Below, one piece after another: positions 1 to 9,741 of a stretch of DNA of 64,000 nucleotides. The DNA is from CAG-390 sp045636385. Its GTDB lineage: Bacteria > Bacillota > Clostridia > Oscillospirales > CAG-272. The position numbers and the translations under genes are program-made. The stretch's first letter is position 1, and each line of letters opens with the position of its first letter. The stretch is from assembly GCA_045636385.1 (NCBI GenBank), contig JAZTXK010000078.1, positions 1-64,000 on the forward strand, given 5' to 3'. The notes under the pieces are model-generated. The model ran no database searches. It was not told where the DNA came from and saw nothing but the letters and a program-made list of their open reading frames with translations.

Positions 1-530
<530 letters not shown>

Positions 531-619
531 GCAAAGGTTCAAACACACATATTCAATTTCTTGAGTTTCTCTAACACTCTATACTTTATTCGGTTTTCAA
601 AGAATAGGTCAAACTTAAA

Positions 620-646
620 GGAACGGATTAATTCCGTTCCTTTTTT
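620..646 (+). terminator. Terminator of the rRNA operon
   Basis: An 8-bp perfect stem (GGAACGGA/TCCGTTCC, loop TTAAT) is followed by six T. It lies about 90 bases after the 23S 3' end, past a CTTTATTCGGTTTTCAAAG spacer of the kind common in clostridial rRNA operons. It closes the operon without a downstream 5S gene. Confidence 0.9.
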
Positions 647-707
647 GCATAGTAAATTTATTTTAAGATATATTTCTCCAAAACTGCACAGTATCTTGAA
701 AATCCTT

Positions 708-1400
708 TTATTCCAGTATAGTTGTCACCGGTTTTTTTGCTTGCAAGTAATCGTTTAAAATATCTAGTATATCGCGCGGCAGAACACCTGCTACAACTGC
801 CGCTTCTATTTGGGTCGTAATATAATCCGCAAACGGCAAAAGTACTTTTATGAAGTGCCAATCCATTTCGCCGTCCAATATCTTTTGAAATATAGCCTCT
901 TTTGAATCATGGTTGAGCATCGGTATGAATTTTTCGAGAAGCTCATCATTGATGTCATCAAAGGTTGCTTTTTCTATCAGCTTGACAACAGCTTCATCGT
1001 TCAAATACTCTGCGAGAGTGATGATATCCGAGATATCGATACCTTGCTTTTCAAATTGGTGCGATAGCTTTGTTAAAATGCTTGGCTTCAAAAGCGGCGC
1101 GAGGTTTACTACATCCGCAATATTTTCTGCAATAACATCCGCATTTCCTTTTGCTACATTTTTTAAGATGGTAGACTCACCCTTTGTTGGCTCTCCATAG
1201 TTTATAAGTTGATCGAGCGTAACATTAAAAAGTTCTGCGATCATTACAAGCACGGATATATCGGGAAAACTCTCGCCACGCTCATATTTTGAGATTGCTT
1301 GACGTGATAGATTGAGTCTGTCAGCCACTTCGTTTTGTGTCATGTCGGCTTCTTTCCGAAGTATTGAAAGTGCCTTGCCGAATTTCATTGTATCAAACAT
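708..1400 (-). CDS. XRE-family helix-turn-helix regulator
   Basis: A 230-residue DNA-binding protein. The N-terminal ~65 residues form an XRE/Cro-type HTH (MTQNEVADRLNLSRQAISKY is the recognition region). The remaining ~160 residues are helical and of unknown function, suited to dimerisation or partner binding. It follows the ART-like gene at 1413-2045 by 12 bases, so the two are probably co-transcribed from the promoter at 2072-2100. The site upstream of the start is a weak AAAAGA. Its target is not visible; autoregulation with the neighbouring gene is an inference. Confidence 0.85.
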   Translation of the reverse strand: MFDTMKFGKALSILRKEADMTQNEVADRLNLSRQAISKYERGESFPDISVLVMIAELFNVTLDQLINYGEPTKGESTILKNVAKGNADVIAENIADVVNLAPLLKPSILTKLSHQFEKQGIDISDIITLAEYLNDEAVVKLIEKATFDDINDELLEKFIPMLNHDSKEAIFQKILDGEMDWHFIKVLLPFADYITTQIEAAVVAGVLPRDILDILNDYLQAKKPVTTILE

Positions 1401-1412
1401 TTTCTTTTTACC

Positions 1413-2045
1413 TTATTTATCTATTTTTAATGATGCTCTCCACTCGCTTATCATTTGCTCAACTTCTGCCTTGGTCATTTTTGAAGCTGTCTCCCACGCT
1501 TGCGGAAAATGCATTCGAACAAAACAAACTTGTTCTTGTTTAGGTACATAATCGGACGGGATTAATAATTTTTGCATATGGATTGCCCTGACGGTCATTT
1601 TAAAGATTTCCTTTTTATCATCGACGGATAATTGATCATATCTTCGAATTATAATATTTTCCAAGGATTCTTGCTTTAGAATTTCATCATATACGTTGTC
1701 GATCTTCGTTTCTTTTTCAACCGGAGTTGGGACTTGAGAAGTATAAACGCCTTTCATATGTGTAGGAGTAATATCGGGATTATCTCCATCGCATTCATAA
1801 ATGCTCCCGCTTACCTTGTTATAAAAATCATAAAGCATATTTTCATAGTGTTCTGTGAAAACCACTTTTCCGTTTTCATCTTCACTAAAGGTGACCCATT
1901 TATAAGAACGATTCCATATGTATAGAAGTGCAATACTGTAATTTGGCGTAAAGCATATTACTGGTTTCGATATTGCATTGCTACGCGTAGCAAACGGTTT
2001 TAATTGTTTAATATTTTGTACTTGAGTTCCGTGATATAATTTCAT
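1413..2045 (-). CDS. Hypothetical protein with ART-like N-terminus
   Basis: A 210-residue protein of a conserved but uncharacterised Firmicutes type. It starts with KLYHGTQV and then CFTPNYSIALLYIWN. A YHG(T/S) strand followed by a TP...A..Y segment is the usual opening of ADP-ribosyltransferase-like folds such as DUF3990. The rest (YECDGDNPD, VEKETKID, a C-terminal helical part) matches no family I can name. The start is preceded by GGGAGG at good spacing. It is the first gene of a two-gene unit with an XRE regulator, an order seen in some toxin-antitoxin pairs. The enzymatic assignment is inference. Confidence 0.6.
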   Translation of the reverse strand: MKLYHGTQVQNIKQLKPFATRSNAISKPVICFTPNYSIALLYIWNRSYKWVTFSEDENGKVVFTEHYENMLYDFYNKVSGSIYECDGDNPDITPTHMKGVYTSQVPTPVEKETKIDNVYDEILKQESLENIIIRRYDQLSVDDKKEIFKMTVRAIHMQKLLIPSDYVPKQEQVCFVRMHFPQAWETASKMTKAEVEQMISEWRASLKIDK

Positions 2046-2071
2046 TTCATACCTCCCATTGATTTAGCTAT

Positions 2072-2100
2072 ATTATATCATAAAACCGTAATAATGTCGA
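2072..2100 (-). promoter_or_regulatory. Sigma-A promoter for the 2045-708 unit
   Basis: On the minus strand, TCGACA and TATAAT are separated by 17 bases. The -10 lies about 27 bases before the 2045 start. Confidence 0.65.
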
Positions 2101-2220
2101 GCAACGATTGGTTGCTAAGGATATGTATTTGTTATCAAAATTTCCTATAATTTTTTCTAAATCGCCAACCTTTTCAAAAAAGCCCTCACTATATAGTCAA
2201 ACGGTACCGGAGAAAACAAA

Positions 2221-3843
2221 ATGAAGAAAGAACAAGCGGATAAGATAATAACGGAATACCTGCAAAAGATTTACGGCTTTGCGGTGAAGAAGGCTTACTC
2301 GTATGATGAAGCGGAGGATATTTGCTCGGAGATAGTTCTTGAAGTATATCAATCGTTATTGCGATCTGATGAGATCGCTAATATCGAGGGATATATTTGG
2401 AGGATCAGCGAGCATACTTATTCAAAATTCGTTTCATCGAAGAAGAAGCACGAGGGTATCTCGATAGACGGACTTGAAATCCCTTATTTCGAAGAAGAAT
2501 ATTGCGAGGATCCTGAAGCAGAAACCAAGCGTCTGCGCCGCGAAATCGCGTTTCTAACCGAAGTCAGACGAAAGATCGTTTATATGTTTTATTTCTCAAA
2601 GCAATCGATCGCTTCTATTGCGTTGCAGCTGAATATTCCCGAAGGCACCGTTAAATGGCATCTTAACCGCGCACGAAAAGAGCTTAAGGAGGGCTTTTCT
2701 ATGGAAAGAAAAATTGGCAAACTTGGTTTGAACCCGTTTGAAGCAACTAGTATAGGTCACGACGGTAATCCCGGCAACAACGGCGGTCCCGAATACTATC
2801 TTGAGGATAAGATCAATCTCAACATTGTTTACAGCGTATATCATACTCCCAGGACAAAGGAAGAGATTGCAGAAGAGCTCGGTATGACACTTGTTTATAT
2901 TGAGGACAAAATAAACTTGCTCGAAGACAACGGATTTATCATCAAAACAAAAAATGGTAAGTATACGACTCTTGTGAGATTCGGACCTGACACATATTCC
3001 CGTGAGTTTAATGAAAGAATCACAAAGATACATCTTAGTGTCGCAGAGCAACTTGTGCGTGATTATGTTCCTGCGGTACTTGAGTCAATCAAGGATGTAA
3101 AAGATATTTATATTCCGAGCGGTAATAGAGAGTTGTTTGAAGCCGCTGTTATATTCTATGGCGTTGCAAATAAATGCAAAATTAAGACCGATATAGATCA
3201 CTCAAAGTATTATGTTCAAACGACTGACGGAGGCCGTTATATTCCCTATGTTTATACAACGTCAAAGCCGTCTGATCCTGAATACGAACTTACTTTGAAG
3301 GATCTTCCTTCCTATGGATCTTGCGGCAGTATGCAGAGAGGTTCTGATAAATATCCCTCGGTGTGTTCGTGGTCGGTCGATTCCAGATACAGCACTCGTG
3401 AAGGATATTGGGAGAACAATCTTGTTTCGGATTATGAGTATCTTTACGAATTCATTCGAGGCGAACTGCCCGATACAATTGCCAATAATGAAAAAATCGC
3501 GCGCTTGAAGGAAAGAGGATACCTCACTTCCGATAATAAACCGGCAATTATGATTGTGAAGGACAACTATAAGGAATTCTTCAAGACGCTGCCGTCATTG
3601 GATGAATCTCTCAAGAAGCGATTCGCTGAAACCGCCCTTGAAATCGCGATGATCGAAGCAAAAGACTATCCTCCGCAGATTCAGGATCTGATTGTTTATT
3701 ACGGTGTAAAGCACTTTATCGGCAATATGACGGCTTTAATGGTAATGGACATCCTTTATTCAAACGGTACATTTAAGCCCTTGACCGAGGAAGAGAAGAT
3801 CACATCGCAGCTCATTATGTTCAGCGACATTCTGCCCGAATAA
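2221..3843 (+). CDS. ECF-type sigma factor with long C-terminal extension
   Basis: A 540-residue protein. Residues 1-75 resemble sigma-70 region 2 and residues ~105-160 region 4 (HTH around SIASIALQLNIPEGTVKWHL). ECF sigma factors usually stop near 180 residues; this one continues for about 360 more. Residues ~200-255 look like a winged helix (TKEEIAEELGMTLVYIEDK with a following wing). The last ~280 residues are globular, rich in Tyr and acidic residues, with no recognised domain, and could sense a signal. No anti-sigma factor gene is adjacent, so regulation through the fused tail is inferred. The ribosome site is CGGAG. A terminator at 3851-3884 follows. Confidence 0.8.
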   Translation: MKKEQADKIITEYLQKIYGFAVKKAYSYDEAEDICSEIVLEVYQSLLRSDEIANIEGYIWRISEHTYSKFVSSKKKHEGISIDGLEIPYFEEEYCEDPEAETKRLRREIAFLTEVRRKIVYMFYFSKQSIASIALQLNIPEGTVKWHLNRARKELKEGFSMERKIGKLGLNPFEATSIGHDGNPGNNGGPEYYLEDKINLNIVYSVYHTPRTKEEIAEELGMTLVYIEDKINLLEDNGFIIKTKNGKYTTLVRFGPDTYSREFNERITKIHLSVAEQLVRDYVPAVLESIKDVKDIYIPSGNRELFEAAVIFYGVANKCKIKTDIDHSKYYVQTTDGGRYIPYVYTTSKPSDPEYELTLKDLPSYGSCGSMQRGSDKYPSVCSWSVDSRYSTREGYWENNLVSDYEYLYEFIRGELPDTIANNEKIARLKERGYLTSDNKPAIMIVKDNYKEFFKTLPSLDESLKKRFAETALEIAMIEAKDYPPQIQDLIVYYGVKHFIGNMTALMVMDILYSNGTFKPLTEEEKITSQLIMFSDILPE

Positions 3844-3850
3844 AATAAAT

Positions 3851-3884
3851 AATCCCGCCGTGCTCGACCGAGTGCGGCGGGATT
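3851..3884. terminator. Bidirectional terminator between convergent genes
   Basis: Stem AATCCCGCCG/CGGCGGGATT with an inner CTCG/CGAG pairing lies between the sigma factor gene and the convergent gene at 3891-4547. Only short T-runs flank it. Confidence 0.75.
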
Positions 3885-3890
3885 GCAGTT

Positions 3891-4547
3891 TTATTTAAAC
3901 TTGCAAGCGGTTAATGAATGTTCAATTGTTTCATCGATAAATCGGATTCTTTCTTCCTCTGTGGCGGTAATCATTGATCCCAGTCGGTTAATTCGTAATT
4001 TCATTTCTTCGAGTAAATCTTCAAATATATAACCACGGCATTTGTCGATCTCACAGAATAATTTTGGAATATCCTCAAGCACCTCATCGAATCGAGATAA
4101 AACGAAATTCGTGTAAATCTTTAGCTCGAGTATTTCCATTGGTCCGGTGAAGAAATATTCTTGTATATCTTTAAGCTTCCCGTTAAGGAAATCCAACAAT
4201 CCGCCTGCGGTTGATATCCTATCATAGAATGGCAAAATGTATTTTTCACAGCATTCGATCGTCTTTGCCACGTATTCGTTACATTCCGTTCTTTCGGTAA
4301 GATAATGCTCATCAGGAACCGGGCACTTTTTAAATTCTTGCAAACGTTCGCCGTATGTAAGACATCTGAAATCGTGAGGCATATACAGCGGAATAATATA
4401 GCTTTGAACATATAATCCGCCGGGGCGGTCAAGCTCGATACAGAAAGCAATATTGTTTATTATCTTAAAAAAACGATTGCTTTTTCGCTTGAATCCATGA
4501 GCCTTGAAAAATGGGGCTAACAGGTTTCCTACATCGCGTGTGGTCAT
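3891..4547 (-). CDS. DUF4304-like hypothetical protein
   Basis: A 218-residue soluble protein. The N-terminal pattern (LLAPFFKAHGFKRKSNRFFK, then IAFCIELDR and YVQSYIIPLY) resembles the DUF4304 family, whose role is unknown. There is no signal peptide or membrane segment. The start has TCAGGAGG just upstream. It is a single gene between a convergent sigma factor and the SDR gene, which also runs on the minus strand 74 bases upstream. No function can be given. Confidence 0.6.
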   Translation of the reverse strand: MTTRDVGNLLAPFFKAHGFKRKSNRFFKIINNIAFCIELDRPGGLYVQSYIIPLYMPHDFRCLTYGERLQEFKKCPVPDEHYLTERTECNEYVAKTIECCEKYILPFYDRISTAGGLLDFLNGKLKDIQEYFFTGPMEILELKIYTNFVLSRFDEVLEDIPKLFCEIDKCRGYIFEDLLEEMKLRINRLGSMITATEEERIRFIDETIEHSLTACKFK

Positions 4548-4620
4548 TTTTGACCTCCTGAAAATTTACATTCTTTATATTCAGAATACCGTTTAATCGG
4601 AATATTTAAAACTATGAAAT

Positions 4621-5340
4621 TTATACCGGAAATCCCCCGTCTACGGGAATACAAGCTCCCGTTATAAATGAAGCCTCGTCCGAAGCTAAAAATCCGATCA
4701 CAGCGGCTACTTCCTCTGCCTTACCGATTCTGCAAAGCGGTGTTGCCTCGGCAAGCTCCTTCATTGCGCTTTCATCAAGCATTGAATTCATATCCGTATC
4801 AATAACTCCCGGTTCAACGCAGTTGACGGTGATACCGGAAGGTCCAAGCTCCTTTGCGAGTGCTTGTGTAAGTCCGCGCAGACCTGCTTTGGATGCCGAA
4901 TAGTGAACTTCACAGGATGCACCCATTCTGCCCCATACCGAGCCGACGTTGATGATAGTACCGATCTTTTGCGAGATCATCACCTTTGCCGCCTCGCGTG
5001 AAAGTGTGAATGTAGAGGTGAGGTTCGTGTCAAGCATACGTCGCCATTCTTCGTCCGAAATGTCGGTGAAAAGTGAAAATCCTGCTACTCCGGCACAGTT
5101 TACGAGCACGTCGATGCCGCCGAGATGTTCCATGGCTGCTGTGAACGCTGATTTTGCGCTCTGTGCGTCCGAAACGTCGGCTTTGATCGGGAAAGCGTTT
5201 GTGTCTTCAGCAATTTCGCGGGCTTTCTCGTCGGCGCTGTGATATATAAATGCGACTTTATCGCCGTGTTCGGCAAAATATTTTACGGTTGCCGCACCGA
5301 TACCGCGCGAGCCGCCGCTTATCAGAATTCTCTTGTTCAT
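4621..5340 (-). CDS. SDR-family oxidoreductase (FabG-like)
   Basis: A 239-residue classical short-chain dehydrogenase/reductase. The NAD(P)-binding motif GGSRGIGAA lies at residues 9-17, and the NAG motif (NCAG) at 81-84. The catalytic tetrad is complete: N106, S134, Y147 and K151 in YSASK. The length and the C-terminal VDGGFPV are typical of 3-oxoacyl-ACP reductase FabG and its many paralogues. No other fatty-acid genes are nearby, so it is more likely a stand-alone reductase of unknown substrate. It has its own promoter at 5368-5396. Confidence 0.88.
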   Translation of the reverse strand: MNKRILISGGSRGIGAATVKYFAEHGDKVAFIYHSADEKAREIAEDTNAFPIKADVSDAQSAKSAFTAAMEHLGGIDVLVNCAGVAGFSLFTDISDEEWRRMLDTNLTSTFTLSREAAKVMISQKIGTIINVGSVWGRMGASCEVHYSASKAGLRGLTQALAKELGPSGITVNCVEPGVIDTDMNSMLDESAMKELAEATPLCRIGKAEEVAAVIGFLASDEASFITGACIPVDGGFPV

Positions 5341-5367
5341 TTCACACCTCTGTATTTTGATATATGA

Positions 5368-5396
5368 ATTATACCATAAAATAATAAAATCTGCAA
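5368..5396 (-). promoter_or_regulatory. Sigma-A promoter for the SDR gene
   Basis: Minus-strand TTGCAG and TATAAT at 17-base spacing, about 28 bases before the SDR start. Confidence 0.75.
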
Positions 5397-5404
5397 GAGA
5401 AATA

Positions 5405-5433
5405 TTTACTTTCTTTCGGGTTTGTGATATAAT
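5405..5433 (+). promoter_or_regulatory. Promoter for the GH106-like gene
   Basis: TTTACT and TATAAT at 17-base spacing, with the -10 about 30 bases before the start at 5464. The -35 is weak. It is divergent from the SDR promoter. Confidence 0.65.
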
Positions 5434-5463
5434 TAATTTAGAATACTATTCCGAGGTGACGAA

Positions 5464-7746
5464 ATGTACGGTGAAAACGGCAATCCGAGCACAATAGAAA
5501 AATACCGCCCCTTTGTTTTCTGGCGCGATTCGGGTCAGAGCAGTGAAGAGGTCGCAGAGCAAGTGAGGCTCTCCGCCGCCGCAGGTGTCGGAGGTTTTAT
5601 TCCTCTGCCTATAATTTCGGATGATCTTTCCCCCGAAGAGCGTACCGAGCAGTTCAAAACATTTTATTCCAGACTTCTGCCCGCATCTGCGGAATTCGGA
5701 CTTCCCGTGGCGTTCACTCTTGCCGATTGCATTGAGCAGACTGTGGTTCTCGCCGAGGATGCGGTTTGGGAGGATACCATCCGTTCGCGAAAGCTTGTCC
5801 GCCATACTCATTACTGCAATCAGGACGAATCTGTCAATTGGCAGATATTCCCCGGTAAGCTTCTCTCGGTTGTTGCATACAACGAGGACCGCGATGAGGT
5901 TATCGACCTTCGCGAATATATTCAAGATGATAAGGTCGTTTATAAATGCCCTCGCGGAAACTGGCGTATCGTGCAGTACGTATCATTGCCCGACCACGAC
6001 GGCAACCGCCCGAATATTCTTTCGCGTGCTTCCTCCGAGGCTTACATAAACGACGCGTATGCGATCTTTGCCGATGTTTTTGACGGATATATGGGAACGA
6101 CCGTGACCCATCTTTATTATTCAAGTCTTGCTTTTAAGGCGGTCAACCGCCATGACTGGTGCGATGGCTTCAACGAGGTGTTTGAGGCTCGCTACGGCTT
6201 TGATCCCGCACCATACTATCCCTATCTTTTCACGCCTGACAGTAAGAATGCTCCGCGTTATAAGGCGCTTTTCTCTGATTGCCGAGCGAGAATGCTTCGC
6301 GACGGATTCATTTCCGCGGCAGAAGCCTTTGCTGAGGCGAATTCTCTTTCCCTGATAGGCGTACTTTCGGAATCGAAATCGACCCAGTGCTCCCCCATTA
6401 TGGGCGATGCTCTTCTGAATAATACCGCAACACCCGGAGCTGTTCTCGATATGGGCTATCTCTATGGCATAAATTCGGTCAAGGTGGCAGCGGGGGCGGC
6501 GTTTGGCAGAGCAAAGAGAGATATTTTCGTTGAGCTTTATAAGAATTATAAGGAATGCAATATTGATATAATGATGCGCGACGCCGCGCACGCTTTTGCG
6601 AGAGGTGCCAATCTTCCCGCACTCCATCTTCCTACCCCTAACGCCGCAAATCACAACGAGTCTTCGAGAATACTGCGCTTCACGGCGGCTATGCGTACCT
6701 GCCTCAAAGGCGGACGTCAGGTCTCGGATATCGCGGTTATATATCCGATCTATTATCTCCATTCTTGCGTAAATATGTATAGTGCGGATATCGAAGGATT
6801 TGAGTATTCGGACACTCCCTCTGATGCCGATTATATGTCGGTCATTAACAGCATTTGTCTTTGTGCGGGACACGACGTAACGCTTCTGCATCCCGACGTT
6901 ATCGCGCGAAGCGCGAAGGCTGAAAACGATCTTCTGCGTCTTGCGGGAATGAGTGACGAGGGCGGTTTCCGTGTCGTTGTACTCCCGTCTCAAAGAATTG
7001 CTTCACTTGCTTGTATGCGTGTTCTCCGCGACTATTTTGACGCGGGCGGACGCATAATTGCAACGGGTGAGCTTCCGACGCGTGCCTTTGAATACGATCC
7101 CGAGGCTCCCGATAAAAACGATAAGGAAATGCTCGCTATCACGGAGCATATCTTCGGTAAGGATGCCCTCGATAGCTCGGTAATGAGAACTTATTGTGAA
7201 AATACCTCTCCCGCGGGCGGAAGAGCTTTGTTCCTGTATTTCTCACAAACCGGAATCGACGGTGTAAGTATGGTCAGCAGCCTTGATATCCGCCGTGCCC
7301 TTTCTGCGTTTAAGATCGGCTACGACGTATTCGCTCCGCAGATGCCGAAATACGAAACTACGGGCGCACTTAACGCAAGCTTCAACGAATACACACGCCT
7401 CGGGCTTCACAAGCATCTCCCTGACGGCGGTATGTTCAGCCATATACATAAACGAGTCGGCACCAAGGACATCTATTATTTTGCCAACACAGCCAACCGA
7501 GTTTCTCACACGCCTATCTTCATCCGTGGTGCGCACGTCCCGCTTTGCTATGACCCCGAAACGGGTGCTAAATGGCATGAGGATTACGAGTACGTTTCGG
7601 TTTGCGGCAAGGTTTATACACGTTTCGAGATATCAATGCAACCGACGACATTTCTTGTTGTCGTGTCGGAAGGCGGATCCGCAAGAAAGCTGACAGTCGA
7701 TCTCTCGACTCTCCCCGATTGCACCGACGAAGCGTACGGACTTTGA
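5464..7746 (+). CDS. GH106-like glycoside hydrolase family protein
   Basis: A 760-residue protein with no signal peptide, so cytoplasmic. Its layout resembles GH106 alpha-L-rhamnosidase-like enzymes: an N-terminal barrel start (YRPFVFWRD, AAAGVGGFIPLP), a central barrel (AYINDAYAIFADVF...YGFDP), a Rossmann-like domain around VVVLPSQ...RDYFDAGGRIIATGE, and the late DIYYFANTANR with CYDPETGAKW seen in this group. The position where relatives usually carry an acidic DEP-type motif after the AYI segment reads LYYSSLAF, so activity is uncertain. The ribosome site is GAGGTGA. It is followed closely by the lipoprotein gene at 7764. Confidence 0.6.
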   Translation: MYGENGNPSTIEKYRPFVFWRDSGQSSEEVAEQVRLSAAAGVGGFIPLPIISDDLSPEERTEQFKTFYSRLLPASAEFGLPVAFTLADCIEQTVVLAEDAVWEDTIRSRKLVRHTHYCNQDESVNWQIFPGKLLSVVAYNEDRDEVIDLREYIQDDKVVYKCPRGNWRIVQYVSLPDHDGNRPNILSRASSEAYINDAYAIFADVFDGYMGTTVTHLYYSSLAFKAVNRHDWCDGFNEVFEARYGFDPAPYYPYLFTPDSKNAPRYKALFSDCRARMLRDGFISAAEAFAEANSLSLIGVLSESKSTQCSPIMGDALLNNTATPGAVLDMGYLYGINSVKVAAGAAFGRAKRDIFVELYKNYKECNIDIMMRDAAHAFARGANLPALHLPTPNAANHNESSRILRFTAAMRTCLKGGRQVSDIAVIYPIYYLHSCVNMYSADIEGFEYSDTPSDADYMSVINSICLCAGHDVTLLHPDVIARSAKAENDLLRLAGMSDEGGFRVVVLPSQRIASLACMRVLRDYFDAGGRIIATGELPTRAFEYDPEAPDKNDKEMLAITEHIFGKDALDSSVMRTYCENTSPAGGRALFLYFSQTGIDGVSMVSSLDIRRALSAFKIGYDVFAPQMPKYETTGALNASFNEYTRLGLHKHLPDGGMFSHIHKRVGTKDIYYFANTANRVSHTPIFIRGAHVPLCYDPETGAKWHEDYEYVSVCGKVYTRFEISMQPTTFLVVVSEGGSARKLTVDLSTLPDCTDEAYGL

Positions 7747-7763
7747 ACTTGAAAGGATTATTT

Positions 7764-8960
7764 ATGACTCTAAACAAAAAAACAAGGGCAATTGCCGCTT
7801 GTCTTATTGTGATGCTTATTATCCCCGTGCTCTCGGGATGCAAGATGCCGATTTCCTCCGACGTTCCTACCGCGGCTATAAACAGAGATGATGGTTTGTA
7901 TATTAACGGCAACCGCGTTGATATGACAGTTCCGTCTACGGGTTCGTATTTTTACGAGCAACTGTCCGACGTTCAAAAGACAATGTACATGGCGTCTTTG
8001 ATTGCGATCGAATCGGAGGAAAACGTATATGAACTCGTTGGCGTCAATTGCGATGAATACGCCGAGGGCTGTAAACGCGCCACCGAAGCGTTGCTCCGTG
8101 ATCATCCCGAAATCTTCTGGCTTGATGGTGGCAATCAGATCAGATCCACCGTCCTTGGAGCTAATAATAAGGGTACTGTTGAGATCACTTTAGGGATACA
8201 CAGCTATTGGGAGAAAAATGATATCGCGGAGGCTCGCCGAGAGCTTGATGAAGCCTTGTCTGAGCTTACAGCTATGATTGATCAGATCGCAGAGCCTTAC
8301 GAAAAGGTAAAATTCCTCAACGATTGGCTTGCGGAAAACGTTGAATACGACCGCGAAAGCTTCAATTTTTCATCAGGGATGGATGAATCCGAGCAAGCAT
8401 TTGCAAACACGATGTACGGAACCCTGGTGGCTCGTAAAACTCTCTGCGGCGGCTATGCTTGCACGACTTCGTATATTCTGAACCATAGCGGTATTGATAC
8501 GCTTTACGTAACGGGAGTGACGGTCGACGGACTCCACGCTTGGAATTTGATCGATCTCGGCGGCGAGTATTATCACCTCGATACTACCTGGGCGGATGAC
8601 AATGAAAACGGCAAGGTGCTTTATTCCTATTTTTGCCTCGATGACGAGGAAATGTCGCTCACGCACAGGGCGGACGATCTGTTCGAATATCCCGCCGCTC
8701 TGGGAAAAGAATATAATTATTACCGCCGCGAGGGACTTTATTTCAAACAATACAGCTTCAATTCATATAATTCGGTCTTTTCGTCTCAATCATTTGAGAA
8801 AGGCTTTTCCGTTAAATTTTCGAACGATGTCGTTCTTCGCGCCGCAGTGACTGATATCATAGAAAATTCCAAATTCTATAAGCTCAACGGAATGAAGGGG
8901 GCAAGTGCGTTTTCATACACCATTGACGAGGTGCATTGTATCCTCACTATTTATCCGTGA
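7764..8960 (+). CDS. Lipoprotein with transglutaminase-like domain
   Basis: A 398-residue exported lipoprotein. The signal peptide has a hydrophobic core and the lipobox LSGC with lipid-accepting Cys26. A transglutaminase/protease-like core at ~180-280 has the triad C228 (TLCGGYACT), H258 (LHAWNLI) and D273 (YHLDTTWAD). The family contains peptidases and cross-linking enzymes acting on wall or surface proteins; the substrate here is unknown. The ATG at 7764 (AAAGGA upstream) is chosen over an upstream in-frame start because only it gives a signal peptide. It lies 17 bases after the GH106-like gene, so they are probably co-transcribed. It is convergent with sigF. Confidence 0.85.
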   Translation: MTLNKKTRAIAACLIVMLIIPVLSGCKMPISSDVPTAAINRDDGLYINGNRVDMTVPSTGSYFYEQLSDVQKTMYMASLIAIESEENVYELVGVNCDEYAEGCKRATEALLRDHPEIFWLDGGNQIRSTVLGANNKGTVEITLGIHSYWEKNDIAEARRELDEALSELTAMIDQIAEPYEKVKFLNDWLAENVEYDRESFNFSSGMDESEQAFANTMYGTLVARKTLCGGYACTTSYILNHSGIDTLYVTGVTVDGLHAWNLIDLGGEYYHLDTTWADDNENGKVLYSYFCLDDEEMSLTHRADDLFEYPAALGKEYNYYRREGLYFKQYSFNSYNSVFSSQSFEKGFSVKFSNDVVLRAAVTDIIENSKFYKLNGMKGASAFSYTIDEVHCILTIYP

Positions 8961-8963
8961 GAG

Positions 8964-9713
8964 TTATCTCGTAAGCTCTGCGCGGAGAAATTCTACGATC
9001 TTCTTCTCCTCGCGCGATACCTTGACTTGGGTGAGCCCGAGAGCCTCGGCGGTCTTTTGCTGAGTCATATTCTTAAAATACCTGAAAACGATTATCTGCC
9101 TCCATTCGGGAGGCAGAAGTCTTATAGCCTGTCCGAGCGCTATTCGATCTCGCGCGTGCTCAATGTCAAGAAGTCCGTCTCCGTCGGGGATGCGGTCGTA
9201 AAGGCAAAGTCCTTCGCCGTCATCACCGGGGCTGTCCGATAGGGACGCTACTGGACTGATGGCATCAAGCGCCGCCGCTGCCTCTTCGGGCGAAACACCG
9301 CACCTTTCCGCAAGCTCGGAGAGGTGCGGTTCTTTTCCCGTTTCTGAAATGATCCTCGTCTGCTCGCGTATGAGCTCTGCACCAAGCTTTTTGACCGCAC
9401 GTCCAACCTTGATCGGGCCGTCGTCGCGCAGATGGCGCCGTATTTCACCAAGAATCAAAGGTACTGCGTAGGTTGAAAAAGCCGTTCCGCGCTCTAGATC
9501 GAAGGAACGTATTGCCTTCAGCATACCGATAGTACCAATCTGAACGAGATCCTCGTATTCACTTCCGCGTCCGCAGAATTTCAGTGCAATATGTCGTACC
9601 AGTCCCATATTTTCGCAGATTAGCCTCTCGGTCGCCGCTTCGCTTTCGCTTTTATTGCCGCCTTGGGCAAGCTCGATGAGAAGTCTGTTGTTTTCTATTG
9701 AATATGCATTCAT
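8964..9713 (-). CDS. sigF: RNA polymerase sigma-F factor (forespore)
   Basis: A 249-residue sigma-70 factor and third gene of the spoIIA operon. Region 2 includes ENMGLVRHIALKF and YEDLVQIGTIGMLKAI; region 3 is in the middle; the region 4 HTH is at MTQQKTAEALGLTQVKVSRE. Sigma-F is the first compartment-specific sigma factor in the forespore and is held inactive by SpoIIAB. It starts 28 bases after spoIIAB and ends 3 bases from the convergent lipoprotein gene. Assignment rests on both sequence and operon position. Confidence 0.95.
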   Translation of the reverse strand: MNAYSIENNRLLIELAQGGNKSESEAATERLICENMGLVRHIALKFCGRGSEYEDLVQIGTIGMLKAIRSFDLERGTAFSTYAVPLILGEIRRHLRDDGPIKVGRAVKKLGAELIREQTRIISETGKEPHLSELAERCGVSPEEAAAALDAISPVASLSDSPGDDGEGLCLYDRIPDGDGLLDIEHARDRIALGQAIRLLPPEWRQIIVFRYFKNMTQQKTAEALGLTQVKVSREEKKIVEFLRAELTR

Positions 9714-9741
9714 TATTCGGCTCCCTAAATAAGATATGTAT

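Noticed and set aside
6121..6993. 290-residue minus-strand ORF opposite the GH106-like gene
   Set aside because: Basic, low-quality composition, no ribosome site and no family; it is a shadow of a long real gene.
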